64,000 bases of DNA, taken from Tieghemostelium lacteum. Taxonomy: Eukaryota > Evosea > Eumycetozoa > Dictyosteliales > Raperosteliaceae. The translations under genes and the position numbers were made by a program. The notes under the pieces were generated by a model that ran no database searches, was not told where the DNA came from, and saw only the letters and a program-made list of their open reading frames with translations. Positions 21,006 through 30,371 of this stretch are shown here, piece after piece (position 1 is the first letter of the stretch; each line of letters begins with the position of its first letter). The stretch is from positions 1-64,000 of the forward strand of contig LODT01000046.1 in NCBI GenBank assembly GCA_001606155.1. Direction: 5' to 3'.

Positions 21006-21134
21006 ATGGAACCTATTACACTCACTTTAATTATATCGGTTGTTACTTTATTCGTTGAAAGAGTATTTGATATAGGAAATAGGATTAGAAGATCATCATG
21101 TTTTGGAGCCAATATAGAAATGAAAGATGATTAA
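21006..21134 (+). CDS. small single-pass membrane protein (42 residues)
   Basis: MEPITLTLIISVVTLFVERV begins with one hydrophobic helix and continues with a short basic and Cys-containing tail ending in EMKDD. An alternating TATATA tract lies directly before the ATG. Very short membrane proteins of this layout are common in virus genomes. Its 3-prime end overlaps the end of the convergent protease gene by 4 bp. Confidence 0.55.
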   Translation: MEPITLTLIISVVTLFVERVFDIGNRIRRSSCFGANIEMKDD

Positions 21135-22450
21135 ATATACCCAAATCTCTTGAATTTCTTTCTCATTTGATTTGCTTCCTTTTCCTCTTTATTAATCTCA
21201 CTCCAGCCAGTGCACTCTTTAAATGGGTGACCATTATATCTGTTCAATAAAAATTTAATAGCATGATAACCACAATTGGTTGAATTAGATCTTTGATCAA
21301 CAACTTTATTAACTTTGAATTTTAGATAGGTACCAGGTTTAATCTTATTAACCAATCCTTTGATTTGTTCCATGAATTCATCACTTGGATCTTTAGCGAA
21401 ACTATCATAGTATTCAATTGATTTATCACCTTCAGTATCAATATTTACAGCAACCCAATGACTACCTGGTTGATTTGATTTATCTAAATTCATGATAAAT
21501 GACATCTTCTTTTTGGGATCCAATGTGCCTATTTCATCTGATGCAATTACACTTTCAAATCCCTCTTTGTGATAAGGTTTCATTAATGATTCTATTTCAT
21601 GATCATATAAACCCTTTGGCTCATTGTCACCTCCTCCTTGTGTTTTGCTTTTATCCCTTTTTGGTCTATATTGCTCACTGAAGTCTTTTCCTTTCTTGGT
21701 TTTTGAATCAGTATCTTTCTTTATTTTTGAATTTGTGTTGTTAATTTTCTTTTTTGTTGGTTTTTCTTCTTTAATATTTGAGGTTATTTGTTTATCAAAT
21801 GATTCTAGTTCTCTTATTAGTTGGTCCGCTGTTGTATCTTCACTTTTATTATTAGATACTGTTTCCTGTACTAGAGTTTCATCAGAGTCATCAACTTCAA
21901 TAATATCTCCATAAGATTCATCAGATCCATCATCTTTTGGTATCACTCCAGTACTAGATGAAGTTGTAGTTGTTGTGGTTGTGGGTATTAATGTACCAGT
22001 ATCATCTATACTGTCAAAATCCACGACACCAATTGAATCTTCTGAAATATCATAATTGATGTCTTCATATAGGTTAGCCAGTTGTTCTTTTAATTTTTCT
22101 ATATTTGCCTTACGGATTTTAACTTCATCACCCCACAATTCATATTGATTCGTAGTTTCTTCATCTTCCTCATTCAATTGACTGCCATAAATTCTATAAT
22201 TTTTGTTGGCAAGTTTTAATTGATTCTCCTCGTTTACCAACTCTTCACTTAATTGACGAATAGACTCTTCCTTTTCTTTTTCACGATTCATTTTGGACAT
22301 TTGTTTCGTTGCTTTGGCCAGGTCTTGTTCCGTCTTTTTAGCACTTTGAGTCAAGAGGTTCTTTTCTTTCTCATATTTGTCTTGAATAATTTCAATGTCT
22401 CGTGCTGCATTACTCTTTATGGCATCAACTAGATTTTCGTTAGTAACCAT
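21131..22450 (-). CDS. adenain/Ulp1-type cysteine protease with long coiled-coil N-terminus
   Basis: The C-terminal 150 residues carry the C5/C48 signature: GSHWVAVNID (His near residue 333), YYDSF (Asp) and TNCGYHAIKFL (Cys near 393), with a Gln-containing stretch before it. Adenoviruses and Polintons use this enzyme to cut capsid precursors during maturation. The first 180 residues are a charged coiled coil, followed by a Ser/Thr/Asp/Glu-rich linker and a Lys-rich segment, which is longer than in adenain. It is the first of three minus-strand genes that precede the capsid genes. Confidence 0.8.
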   Translation of the reverse strand: MVTNENLVDAIKSNAARDIEIIQDKYEKEKNLLTQSAKKTEQDLAKATKQMSKMNREKEKEESIRQLSEELVNEENQLKLANKNYRIYGSQLNEEDEETTNQYELWGDEVKIRKANIEKLKEQLANLYEDINYDISEDSIGVVDFDSIDDTGTLIPTTTTTTTSSSTGVIPKDDGSDESYGDIIEVDDSDETLVQETVSNNKSEDTTADQLIRELESFDKQITSNIKEEKPTKKKINNTNSKIKKDTDSKTKKGKDFSEQYRPKRDKSKTQGGGDNEPKGLYDHEIESLMKPYHKEGFESVIASDEIGTLDPKKKMSFIMNLDKSNQPGSHWVAVNIDTEGDKSIEYYDSFAKDPSDEFMEQIKGLVNKIKPGTYLKFKVNKVVDQRSNSTNCGYHAIKFLLNRYNGHPFKECTGWSEINKEEKEANQMRKKFKRFGYI

Positions 22451-22467
22451 TCTATCATGTAGAGTGG

Positions 22468-23310
22468 TTAGATCCTCTTTAATAAGCCTGAGATTGTTAT
22501 CATTTTCGGACGAAGTGTTATATTACTGGTATCTTTTTGAGTTGTTGCAAGCGATTCCAATATGTGATTGTTCTGTTCAAACTGTCGTGCCTGGTTGTTT
22601 AATGTATCAAATTTATATTGGTCCTTTTCTTTTCTTCTACCTGCCTTTTCTATTTGACGTTCCACTCTTTTCTTTACTACATCTATTCTTTCTTTTGTAT
22701 CAGTTTCAAGTTTATCAGATGCAATATTAACCAAATTAGACACCTGATTAGCCAGATGAGTCACTCCCTTACTCAAAGCATTATATTTTTCGTTGCTTTT
22801 TTTAACAGGTGTTGCGAGTTTTTCAAAAGGGATTTGTTGGTTATTCTCTCGTTTAACAGGCGGAGTGTGATGAAACAACCTAGCCGTTTCGACAGTAGGT
22901 GGAGTGTAATGAAACAACTCAGCCGTTTTGACATTTGGATGTTCCTGTTTAAAAGGTGGTAATGCTAATTGTTCTTGTTTAATAGGTGGTAATGCCAATT
23001 GTTTATTCAAAATGTCTTTCTCTTTGGTCAAATCAATGATCTTCTGTTTAGTTTGTTTTTCCAATTCCTGTTGTTGTTTTAGTAATTGTTCTTTAAAATT
23101 AGAATCTTGAATTGATCTAATCAATGGAATTTCATTTGATGATGAAGCAGATGCATTTAATGTTGGTCGATTAAATTTAATAGCTTCATTGATTAATTTT
23201 TTCACTAGATCTATATCTGTCTTTTTGGATTTAATGTAGATTTTCTTGATACCTTTCTTTATGTATCTTTTTCCCTTCTTATCATGTCGTAATCGAGATG
23301 GACGAATTTT
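22468..23310 (-). CDS. coiled-coil structural-type protein of the virus-like module
   Basis: A clear frame covers 22468-23205. The same frame is open upstream to about 23310, with a very basic N-terminus (RPSRLRHDKKGKRYIKKG), so the start is uncertain. The middle is Gln/Glu/Lys-rich coiled coil, with repeated LALPP(I/F)KQE units and two near-repeats with the pattern TA-x-LFH-x-TPP encoded by a 39-bp tandem repeat. The tail is again helical. Minor virion or scaffold proteins often look like this. The function is not known. Confidence 0.5.
   Translation of the reverse strand, partial: KIRPSRLRHDKKGKRYIKKGIKKIYIKSKKTDIDLVKKLINEAIKFNRPTLNASASSSNEIPLIRSIQDSNFKEQLLKQQQELEKQTKQKIIDLTKEKDILNKQLALPPIKQEQLALPPFKQEHPNVKTAELFHYTPPTVETARLFHHTPPVKRENNQQIPFEKLATPVKKSNEKYNALSKGVTHLANQVSNLVNIASDKLETDTKERIDVVKKRVERQIEKAGRRKEKDQYKFDTLNNQARQFEQNNHILESLATTQKDTSNITLRPKMITISGLLKRI
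22862..22933 (+). repeat. two tandem copies of the dispersed motif of about 22 bp
   Basis: The copies are 22862-22894 and 22901-22933, period 39 bp, with core GATGAAACAACCTAGC and AATGAAACAACTCAGC. They lie inside the coiled-coil gene and code for near-identical peptides. Confidence 0.65.
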
Positions 23311-23384
23311 TTTTTTAATTTTTTTTTTAAACCATCACCTTGGATGCACATCATATATATGTTACGCAATAAAATTATATAATG

Positions 23385-23819
23385 TTAAAATTTTAATTTA
23401 GCCATTAAATTCATTCTAAGAATATCAGACTCTTTCATTGGTCTGGCAGTTGGAATTGGTACAGCTGAAGGTTGAATTGGTGGAATAGGTGGAATTGGTT
23501 CAGGCTCTATAGGTGGAGTGGGTTGTGAAGATTTAGAGAAAAGATTGATCATATCATCCATTTTTTTGTTTATAACATCAAGTTCCTTTTTGTTATTATC
23601 TATGATTATTTTTTTAGGTTTCTTCGCTGCAACAGCGGGTTGCTTTTTAGATGCTGATCTTTTTGGTTTAGCTGGAATATCAACTGCATCAACAACATCA
23701 TCATCAGAATCAGAATCATATATCACATATTGACTCACGTGTGTATTTGGTCTTCCCGAATTCTTTTTAGCTTCTCTAGCTTTAATCAAATTTGAAGTTT
23801 TAGATCTTCCGTCTGACAT
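23385..23819 (-). CDS. Lys- and Pro-rich small protein of the virus-like module
   Basis: The protein has 144 residues. A basic N-terminus (MSDGRSKTSNLIKAREAKK) is followed by an Asp/Ser cluster, a Lys/Ala-rich region (KKQPAVAAKKPKK), a short helix and a Pro/Glu-rich stretch, ending in a helix (ESDILRMNLMAKLKF). ATTATAGTATAA lies directly before the ATG. It is divergent from the penton-like gene. Basic and proline-rich proteins of this size occur in virions, but no family is recognised. Confidence 0.5.
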   Translation of the reverse strand: MSDGRSKTSNLIKAREAKKNSGRPNTHVSQYVIYDSDSDDDVVDAVDIPAKPKRSASKKQPAVAAKKPKKIIIDNNKKELDVINKKMDDMINLFSKSSQPTPPIEPEPIPPIPPIQPSAVPIPTARPMKESDILRMNLMAKLKF

Positions 23820-23882
23820 TTATACTATAATGATACCAAAGATTTTAAATGTATGCTAAATTTATATACTGTCACATTATTA

Positions 23883-24719
23883 ATGTCACTCATTACTCAC
23901 AAAAAACTTTTCTATATAAACCCTCAAAATAGGACAGGAGGAACCAATTCAAAATTTCAATACAGTGTAACATTTTATCCACAAGATAAATTTGATAGAG
24001 TGGCAGTATTACAGGCAACAATACCTAAATCATTCTATACAGTGAGAAGGAACTTGAATACATTTACATTAACAGAAGGATTAGATGAAGTAGTCATCAC
24101 CATACCAATAGGAAATTATAGCAGGAAATCATTACAGGATACATTACAAACAATTCTTAATGAATCATCACCACATAATATCAGTTATTCTATTTTTTGG
24201 CCAACAAGTAAACAACCCAATACAGGTAAATATACATTCACTTGTTCTAATGTTTCTGGTATACAACCTATATTTACATTTACCGATCAATTATTTAGAC
24301 ATTTAGGTTTTAATGAAAATTCAACAAACCAATTTAGTAGTTTTAGTTTAGAATCAACCAATGTTATCAATTTACAGTCTGATAATGTAATATATATTCA
24401 TTCAGATCTATGTACCAATGGAGAAGATGATATATTACAAGAGATATACGCTGCAGCAGGTAACCCGGATTTTTCAAATATTCATTGGGAAAATTATGAT
24501 ACAGAGAGCTATAGTAAACAATTGGTATCAAGTACTAAAACAACATTCACCATCTATTTAGCAGATCAGGATGGTAATGAAATCAATTTAAATGGAGTTA
24601 ATATGAACATCACCTTAATGTTTTTTAAACACAATGACATTTTTCAATTTTCTAGAGAATTAATGGACATGTATTTGGTAAAGATACATGAGACACTACA
24701 GGTTGATGATCAAATATAA
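23883..24719 (+). CDS. penton-like minor capsid protein
   Basis: The likely start is MSLITHKKLF at 23883 (the frame is open 30 bases further up). The N-terminal block KLFYINPQNRTGGTNSKFQY followed by FDRVAVLQATIPKSFY and a later NTFTLTEG ... IPIGNYS is the pattern I know from penton/minor capsid proteins of Polinton-like viruses. The rest is beta-rich, compatible with a single jelly roll. It would sit at the fivefold vertices. It lies directly before the major capsid gene, the usual neighbour. Identification is by pattern memory, not by a search. Confidence 0.7.
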   Translation: MSLITHKKLFYINPQNRTGGTNSKFQYSVTFYPQDKFDRVAVLQATIPKSFYTVRRNLNTFTLTEGLDEVVITIPIGNYSRKSLQDTLQTILNESSPHNISYSIFWPTSKQPNTGKYTFTCSNVSGIQPIFTFTDQLFRHLGFNENSTNQFSSFSLESTNVINLQSDNVIYIHSDLCTNGEDDILQEIYAAAGNPDFSNIHWENYDTESYSKQLVSSTKTTFTIYLADQDGNEINLNGVNMNITLMFFKHNDIFQFSRELMDMYLVKIHETLQVDDQI

Positions 24720-24763
24720 AATAAATAAAATCTTTGTTTACTCTATATAGTAAATGGAACCTT

Positions 24764-24790
24764 GATAGAAACATTTTAAATGTTTCTATC
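24764..24790. terminator. 27-bp perfect hairpin between penton-like and capsid genes
   Basis: GATAGAAACATTT and its reverse complement are separated by one base. A second, shorter hairpin (TAATCTCA-tc-TGAGATTA) is at 24808-24825. They may end transcription of the first gene or structure the leader of the next. Confidence 0.45.
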
Positions 24791-24820
24791 GAGCTAACAT
24801 TAATATATAATCTCATCTGA

Positions 24821-24836
24821 GATTATATAGTAAATG
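24821..24836 (+). promoter_or_regulatory. TATAG-type start element of the capsid gene
   Basis: GATTATATAGTAAATGG ends in the capsid ATG. The near-identical CTATATAGTAAATGG occurs 86 bp upstream at about 24743-24757. Similar A/T + TATAG elements lie within about ten bases of the ATG in most genes of the module on both strands. I infer a viral-type late promoter with a very short leader. Confidence 0.45.
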
Positions 24837-26264
24837 GAACAAGTTGTTAGTAAAGAATTAGATTATAGACCATTATTGGTTTCAGAACCAGAATATGAAT
24901 TTACTAGATTATTCCCTCAATCAGGTTCAACACAAACAACAGTAACAGCAGGTGGTAATGATACCATTTTTGAAATACCACCATCTAAAGCATATAATTT
25001 TGGTAAATCATGGTTCCAATTCCAATTTCAACTACCAGCAACAGCAACCAATTTTGGGGTTGCATTTGCAGATTTCACCCCATTCTTCAGACAAATCCAG
25101 GTTTATACAAGAGGTGGTCTTTATTTAATGGACCATACCAATTTTCATTTACATTCTAAAATGGTTACTAAAATCAATAAAAAAATAATTGAAACATTGA
25201 ATAGTTATAATAGTGCTCCGGGTACAGCTAGCCAATCGTATCTTCCATGTTATTCAAGTAATACCTTAGCATCTGCAAATCCAAGATACCAAAATACAAC
25301 GGCAGGTAATCCAAATTCAGTAGTATCTTTAGCAGATAGAAATTATACAGAGCCAACCTATTTAATTGTTGGATCAGCAATAAACACTACTACCAATTTA
25401 TTTGTTACCATTCCATTTAGTGAACTTTATGAATCTATTCTAGCAGTTGACAAAGATATCATGCTAAATGAAACTTTGTTAGTACGATTTGTTTGGTCAG
25501 AATTATCTAATATTGGTTTTGGAGCACCAGTAGGATTAACCCCAGGTGGTTCAGGTTTAAATCCTCCAACTCAGGTACCTGTTCCTTTAGCTGGTCCTGT
25601 TACCCCAAATGTAACAAATATGGAGATTCATTTAGCCATAGAAAAGAATTTGGCCATAGTAAATAATCTACAACAAAAGATTTCGAGTGCAGAGGGTTTT
25701 TCATTAATGATCCCCTACTGTTACCAAAACCAAGCATCTCTAACTGGTACGAATCAATCAGTAACATTAAGAATTAATAGACAAAATGGTATGACACTAG
25801 AGAGAATATATCACAGTATATTCATTCCTGGAGGTGGTCTAATTCCCGGAGGAACTACTACTTCTTACAATACTGCAATATACAATAACAATATAGCCAG
25901 TAGCAATCTAGATCACTTCTACACCAATTTAAATAATAACAAATTGATGCAATACGATTATTACACTCCTCAATCTGCGCAGCCAGGATTGGATGATTAT
26001 AAAGCATTAAGACCTATTTTATTAAATTCTACTGTTCAATCTCCAAATATTCATTATTACAATTGGTGTTGGGTTGAAGAATTTGGTGATGGGACATTTG
26101 ATTACAATCCAGATAATGTAGTAACAGGTATAGATTTAAATCTTGGTGAACAGAAATGGGACTTTGTCGGTTTTATAGGAGTGTCAGCAAATCTTATTCA
26201 TCAATCCACAGTTGTATGTAAAAGAAAGTTGGTCATAACTGCAAATGGTTTGGTTTTGGTATAA
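24834..26264 (+). CDS. major capsid protein candidate (double jelly-roll type)
   Basis: The 476-residue protein is rich in Asn, Thr, Gly and Pro with few charges, as expected for a beta-sandwich. The N-terminal region has FEIPPSKAYNFGKSWFQFQF and then a strand-rich stretch, a pattern found near the start of Polinton-like virus capsid proteins. The size fits two jelly rolls. It is preceded by the penton-like gene and followed by the packaging ATPase two genes on, the usual morphogenesis order. No signal peptide or membrane helix is present. A structural match would confirm it; the family call rests on context and composition. Confidence 0.72.
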   Translation: MEQVVSKELDYRPLLVSEPEYEFTRLFPQSGSTQTTVTAGGNDTIFEIPPSKAYNFGKSWFQFQFQLPATATNFGVAFADFTPFFRQIQVYTRGGLYLMDHTNFHLHSKMVTKINKKIIETLNSYNSAPGTASQSYLPCYSSNTLASANPRYQNTTAGNPNSVVSLADRNYTEPTYLIVGSAINTTTNLFVTIPFSELYESILAVDKDIMLNETLLVRFVWSELSNIGFGAPVGLTPGGSGLNPPTQVPVPLAGPVTPNVTNMEIHLAIEKNLAIVNNLQQKISSAEGFSLMIPYCYQNQASLTGTNQSVTLRINRQNGMTLERIYHSIFIPGGGLIPGGTTTSYNTAIYNNNIASSNLDHFYTNLNNNKLMQYDYYTPQSAQPGLDDYKALRPILLNSTVQSPNIHYYNWCWVEEFGDGTFDYNPDNVVTGIDLNLGEQKWDFVGFIGVSANLIHQSTVVCKRKLVITANGLVLV

Positions 26265-26268
26265 GAGA

Positions 26269-26303
26269 TACCGCTTGCGCTAGGTTGTTTCGTTCCACTA
26301 CCC
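26269..26303 (-). repeat. dispersed motif of about 22 bp, intergenic copy
   Basis: On the minus strand it reads GTGGAACGAAACAACCTAGC followed by GCAAGCGGTA. It lies just after the capsid gene stop, in non-coding DNA. Confidence 0.65.
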
Positions 26304-26372
26304 TAGTCGACCAACTAACGTGTCTTTGCATACATATAATCTAAATTATTATCTTATCTGAATAATATAATA

Positions 26373-26774
26373 ATGAATGTTACCAAGTTCGAGCTGACCA
26401 ATAATTCAATCATTAAAACAATAATTGTTGGTGGTATTGCTAATAATGGTAGATTATTATTCCCAATTAACCTAGATTTTGTCCCAGATCTAACTATTGT
26501 TAATCGATATTCATTGGTTATAAATGAGAATGACCCTATTGTACCTACCCCAGTGATTGTTCGATCAAACACTGTAAGTGATAATATCGTATTCGGAGAT
26601 ATTTACACCACTAATATTAATATTCTATCAGGCGAAAATCTCAAACTGAAATTCACAAACAAAAGTAAAGCAAACTTCCAAGGACAATATTATTTTGAGG
26701 TTGTAGAATCTGATAATAATGTTGTCATAGACAACTTTTCATTATCAATTACCTTTGAGTTCATCAAGTATTAA
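26373..26774 (+). CDS. 133-residue beta-rich protein between capsid and ATPase genes
   Basis: MNVTKFELTNNSIIKTIIVG continues with alternating hydrophobic residues typical of a small beta-sandwich, ending in SLSITFEFIKY. Position and fold impression suggest a minor capsid or cement protein. No family is recognised. The stop is followed by a near-palindromic AT tract and the ATPase gene 20 bp on. Confidence 0.5.
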   Translation: MNVTKFELTNNSIIKTIIVGGIANNGRLLFPINLDFVPDLTIVNRYSLVINENDPIVPTPVIVRSNTVSDNIVFGDIYTTNINILSGENLKLKFTNKSKANFQGQYYFEVVESDNNVVIDNFSLSITFEFIKY

Positions 26775-26794
26775 TCTTAACTATATTATATAAT

Positions 26795-27646
26795 ATGATT
26801 AAGATCAAGAAAATCAACGAGGTTCATGTAGCACCAATTAAATTACCAAAACCACCAAAGCATATTTTAGGTTCAGATCTATTTAATCAAGTGAGTGCAA
26901 ACATATTAATCTGTGCTCCAAAGAACAGTGGTAAAACTGTAGTAGTGAAAAAGATCCTTGATGAATGTGCAGGTAAAGATACAAATGTTATTATATTTTG
27001 TGGTACAGTAAATAATGATCCATCCTGGTTAGAAATCAAAAAAGATTTATCAAAAAAAAAAATATCTCTCATTTCATTCACCAGTATTTTTGATGATAAA
27101 TTGAATTTAGTTGAGGCATTAATCAAGGCGCTACAACAAGGCAATGTAAAGGATAACCCATCTGTAGATAATAAACTGGAACCTTTGAGAAAACCAGGAT
27201 CTCAATTAATATTGACAAACAGTGATGATTTAAAGAAGATAAATGGGGATAATGGTATACCTGTTATAGAAAAGAAACCAAAGAATGTCTCGCCTGATTA
27301 TATTATTGTTTTTGATGATATATCAAATGAATTGAAGGATAAATCAATTCCAAAGTTAATGAAGATACATAGACATTTCAGCTCTAAAATCATTATCAGT
27401 ACTCAGTCATGGAAAGATACATCTAGTTCAATCAGAAAGGGTAATTTGGATTATCTATTGCTGTTTAAAAACATTAATGAAGAAACACTCGATACAATTC
27501 ACCAAGAGTTATCAATTACAATACCTTTACGAATGTTTAAAGAAATGTATTATCATGCTACTTCCGAGATATATCATTTCTTTTTAATAGACAGGAATGG
27601 TCAGTTTAGAAAAGACTTTGATTCACAGTATGAAATTCCAGAATAA
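26795..27646 (+). CDS. FtsK/HerA (A32-type) genome-packaging ATPase
   Basis: The 283-residue protein has a Walker A motif APKNSGKT near residue 45 and a Walker B motif IIVFDD near 171, then IIISTQSW like the sensor Ser/Thr-Gln of the family. Proteins of this group pump DNA into preformed capsids in Polintons, virophages and large DNA viruses. An insertion of about 45 residues between the motifs is rich in Lys and Asp. The length is normal for the group. ATTATATAAT lies directly before the ATG. Confidence 0.82.
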   Translation: MIKIKKINEVHVAPIKLPKPPKHILGSDLFNQVSANILICAPKNSGKTVVVKKILDECAGKDTNVIIFCGTVNNDPSWLEIKKDLSKKKISLISFTSIFDDKLNLVEALIKALQQGNVKDNPSVDNKLEPLRKPGSQLILTNSDDLKKINGDNGIPVIEKKPKNVSPDYIIVFDDISNELKDKSIPKLMKIHRHFSSKIIISTQSWKDTSSSIRKGNLDYLLLFKNINEETLDTIHQELSITIPLRMFKEMYYHATSEIYHFFLIDRNGQFRKDFDSQYEIPE

Positions 27647-27666
27647 TATCTCAATTTATTATATAG

Positions 27667-28095
27667 ATGTTAAATATGGGTAAAGCAAGTCCAGTATTAC
27701 ATTCAAGGGCAGCATTACAAGATGCTTATCAAAGTGGCGGAATGATCAGTTCATTTGGAGGACCAAGAATGGAGACTAGTTTAGGTGGTCAACCGTCTCC
27801 TTTTGGTCAAAGTGGAGAAGGTATCAGAGATTGGTTTAAGAAAGCAAATACCTATTTAAAAGACAAAAAGATCATTTCAAAAGTAGCAAGAGCTCTAGAC
27901 AGTGCAGGTGTTCCTTTAACTGGAACAGTTGGTGATGTTGCTGAAAAATATGGTTATGGTAAGAAAAGACCAAGAAAAATAGGCTCAGGGAAAAAGAAAC
28001 TGGGAAGACTGGTTACTCGTTCGAAGCAATCTGGAGGCACGAGTTACGGTATCAATGGAGGGGCTAAAAAAAGAGGCAGACAAAAGAAGAAATAG
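27667..28095 (+). CDS. basic pVI/core-like virion protein
   Basis: The protein has 142 residues. A short N-terminal segment (GKASPVLHSRAALQDAYQSG) is followed by a Gly-rich linker, an amphipathic helix (IRDWFKKANTYLKDKKIISK), a hydrophobic stretch (DSAGVPLTGTVGDVAEKYG) and a very basic tail ending KKRGRQKKK. The helix plus basic tail layout is like adenovirus pVI or core proteins and the corresponding Polinton-like virus proteins: membrane lysis or DNA binding. It follows the ATPase with a TATATAG element before its start. Confidence 0.6.
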   Translation: MLNMGKASPVLHSRAALQDAYQSGGMISSFGGPRMETSLGGQPSPFGQSGEGIRDWFKKANTYLKDKKIISKVARALDSAGVPLTGTVGDVAEKYGYGKKRPRKIGSGKKKLGRLVTRSKQSGGTSYGINGGAKKRGRQKKK

Positions 28096-28129
28096 AAATG
28101 CAATATTAATCTTTAATTAAATATTAATA

Positions 28130-28666
28130 TTAAAATTTTACCGATGATTCTCTGTTCAATCTGTATTCAAACTCAATGGTAGATATATTATCAATACTTT
28201 TTACTACCTCTTCTTTGATATGCTCAATATCTTCAAGTAACTTGGATTTTACTATACCCACTCTTCTTTTAATAATCTCTGTTTTTAGTTCATTTTCCAA
28301 ACACTTCTCCTTCAAACACCTAAAATCCAAAATGTTTTGCATATATTCCTTATCCATCTGATGCTTCATTTTAAAAAAGACTGCAGAATCACTTCTACAA
28401 CTTATTATTTTTTGGCGATAGGTCTCTCCATGCAACTTATATTTAGAAATATTTTTTCTATTAACCGTATATTCGGTTACCTCTTGCGCTAGGTTGTTTT
28501 GTTCCACTACACCTACAATTATCCAATGATGATCGTGATATTTATCATCAACTTCACTTATTGAAACAATATTGAAGTTGATATATCTACAATCGTTTTC
28601 AATGTCCTCAATAATTTCAGGATAGTTCTTAAATACTTCTCTATAGTCTGTTCCAAGGTCCTTCAT
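28130..28666 (-). CDS. unrecognised 178-residue protein of the virus-like module
   Basis: The protein is charged and mostly helical in its second half (KRRVGIVKSKLLEDIEHIKE), with an HHWIIVGVV strand near residue 47. A copy of the dispersed motif runs through it in the orientation opposite to that seen in other genes, coding here for VVEQNNLAQEV. It lies between the two plus-strand gene groups. The function is unknown. Confidence 0.45.
   Translation of the reverse strand: MKDLGTDYREVFKNYPEIIEDIENDCRYINFNIVSISEVDDKYHDHHWIIVGVVEQNNLAQEVTEYTVNRKNISKYKLHGETYRQKIISCRSDSAVFFKMKHQMDKEYMQNILDFRCLKEKCLENELKTEIIKRRVGIVKSKLLEDIEHIKEEVVKSIDNISTIEFEYRLNRESSVKF
28478..28511 (-). repeat. dispersed motif of about 22 bp inside a coding region
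   Basis: On the minus strand it reads GTGGAACAAAACAACCTAGC followed by GCAAGAGGTAAC, close to the intergenic copy at 26269-26303. Confidence 0.65.
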
Positions 28667-28754
28667 TCTTTATAACTTTAAGTAAGATTATTATTTTATA
28701 CTATTATTTATACTACTTTGTTCTAATTTATACTATTAACTTATTATATATAAG

Positions 28755-30350
28755 ATGGCATCAAGATTTGTTGATTTATTAAATGAATACGAGGATATAG
28801 ATATAGCAGAGATAGATGAATTGACAATAACAGATCAGCTCATACTAGAGAACAATACCAATCAAATACTATTTGGAGCAGAACCCAATCAGGTTACATT
28901 AAATGTAGATACAACTTTCAATTCAACAATCAACATATCATCAATAGCACCTCATTTAATTGCAGATGTTGTTTTAACAGAGAATGATCAATATATTAAT
29001 GGTAACAAGACATTTAACGATTCAATAACTTCTACAGTAGGAAATATTAACACATTAACTTCTATAACAGGTCAAATTGATAATTTAACTTGTGAAACTA
29101 TTACAGCAACAACTTCAATAACAACTCCAATTATTAATGTACCATCTTTAAATGTAAATTCATTAACAGCCACTACTGGAACTATTCATACATTAAATTC
29201 AACAACAGGTACAATTCAAAATCTATCAGTACCCTTTACAGCAGTGATTAATGATTTAGATTCAGTTGAAATATCAACAGGTTTTTTAGATTGTACAGGT
29301 ACAATTGAAACTCAAATTTTGGATGCCAACAGTATATCTGGAGGGAATATTACAGCATCAACTGTATTTAATGGTCCTTTATTAAATGTAGATACAATCA
29401 ATTCATTATCACCATTTCCATCCCCAGTAACAATTAATCAGAGTGGACAAGTAGTAACAGGGTCACTCTATTCATATGGGGCAATTACTGGTCAATCTTT
29501 GTCGTCAAATGGTGATACATCTGTTAATGGTACATTAAACTGTGTTAATGTAATTGGAAAGAATATTGATCTCACCCAATTTCCTCTAACACCCGCACCC
29601 AGTGGAGAATTATTAGCTAGATCAATGACTGTTACCAGTATATATGGTACTACAATAACAGTGCCAACTATATTCACCAATACAATGAATGGAGCTACAA
29701 TTAATCTTACTGGAACACTCAATACCAATTTAATCGCATCTGTAGATTCTCATCTTAGAATTTCATCCAACAATAACATTATATTAACCAATACACCATC
29801 ACTCAACAACATCAGCATAACACCAACAGCAATCAATTTAAATGGTAATAATGTTGTAATAACATCTCCATCAACAACAATTAGTGGTCTCACTCAGATT
29901 AGTGGAGGTTTACAGTTACCTAATACAAGTATACCATCTTACATTCCTACGTCATTGAATTATTTTGAAGAGATCACTGGTTTCATGGGGTTTGATTTTG
30001 GAACAGCAACTATTGAAAGTACACCTGTAAGTATGACTAGAATTGGTAAAACTGTTCATTTGTTTCTACCTCAATTAAATCTACCTTCATCAACAAATCC
30101 AAGTGGTGCAACTTGTATTGGAGGTTGGGTTGGTGGTTGGCCTACAAGATTCCTTCCAGCATTAAATAACATTAGTGATGGAGGATCTTTTAGAGTTGCT
30201 TCTGGTGCAATTTCACCAGGTAGATTTGTAATTTTTAATGGTGGAATAGAGTATCAAATCTATATTCAAACTACAAGTGGAGGTGGAATAGTGACAAGTG
30301 CTCAAACTCTAACAGTTTATTCTCATACATTCACCTATCGAGTTACTTAA
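28755..30350 (+). CDS. fibre-like repeat protein with C-terminal head domain
   Basis: The 531-residue protein has a short helical N-terminus (DLLNEYEDIDIAEIDELTI), then about 330 residues of irregular short repeats of the type SLTATTGTIHTLNSTTGTI, the low-charge Thr/Ser/Asn/Ile pattern of trimeric beta-helical fibres. The last 120 residues (from about FEEITGFMGFDF) are aromatic and Gly-rich and look like a globular head. It should form the spike that binds the host. ATTATATATAAG precedes the ATG. Similar proteins occur in phages and large DNA viruses. Confidence 0.65.
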   Translation: MASRFVDLLNEYEDIDIAEIDELTITDQLILENNTNQILFGAEPNQVTLNVDTTFNSTINISSIAPHLIADVVLTENDQYINGNKTFNDSITSTVGNINTLTSITGQIDNLTCETITATTSITTPIINVPSLNVNSLTATTGTIHTLNSTTGTIQNLSVPFTAVINDLDSVEISTGFLDCTGTIETQILDANSISGGNITASTVFNGPLLNVDTINSLSPFPSPVTINQSGQVVTGSLYSYGAITGQSLSSNGDTSVNGTLNCVNVIGKNIDLTQFPLTPAPSGELLARSMTVTSIYGTTITVPTIFTNTMNGATINLTGTLNTNLIASVDSHLRISSNNNIILTNTPSLNNISITPTAINLNGNNVVITSPSTTISGLTQISGGLQLPNTSIPSYIPTSLNYFEEITGFMGFDFGTATIESTPVSMTRIGKTVHLFLPQLNLPSSTNPSGATCIGGWVGGWPTRFLPALNNISDGGSFRVASGAISPGRFVIFNGGIEYQIYIQTTSGGGIVTSAQTLTVYSHTFTYRVT

Positions 30351-30371
30351 AATATAGTCTAATAATATAGA

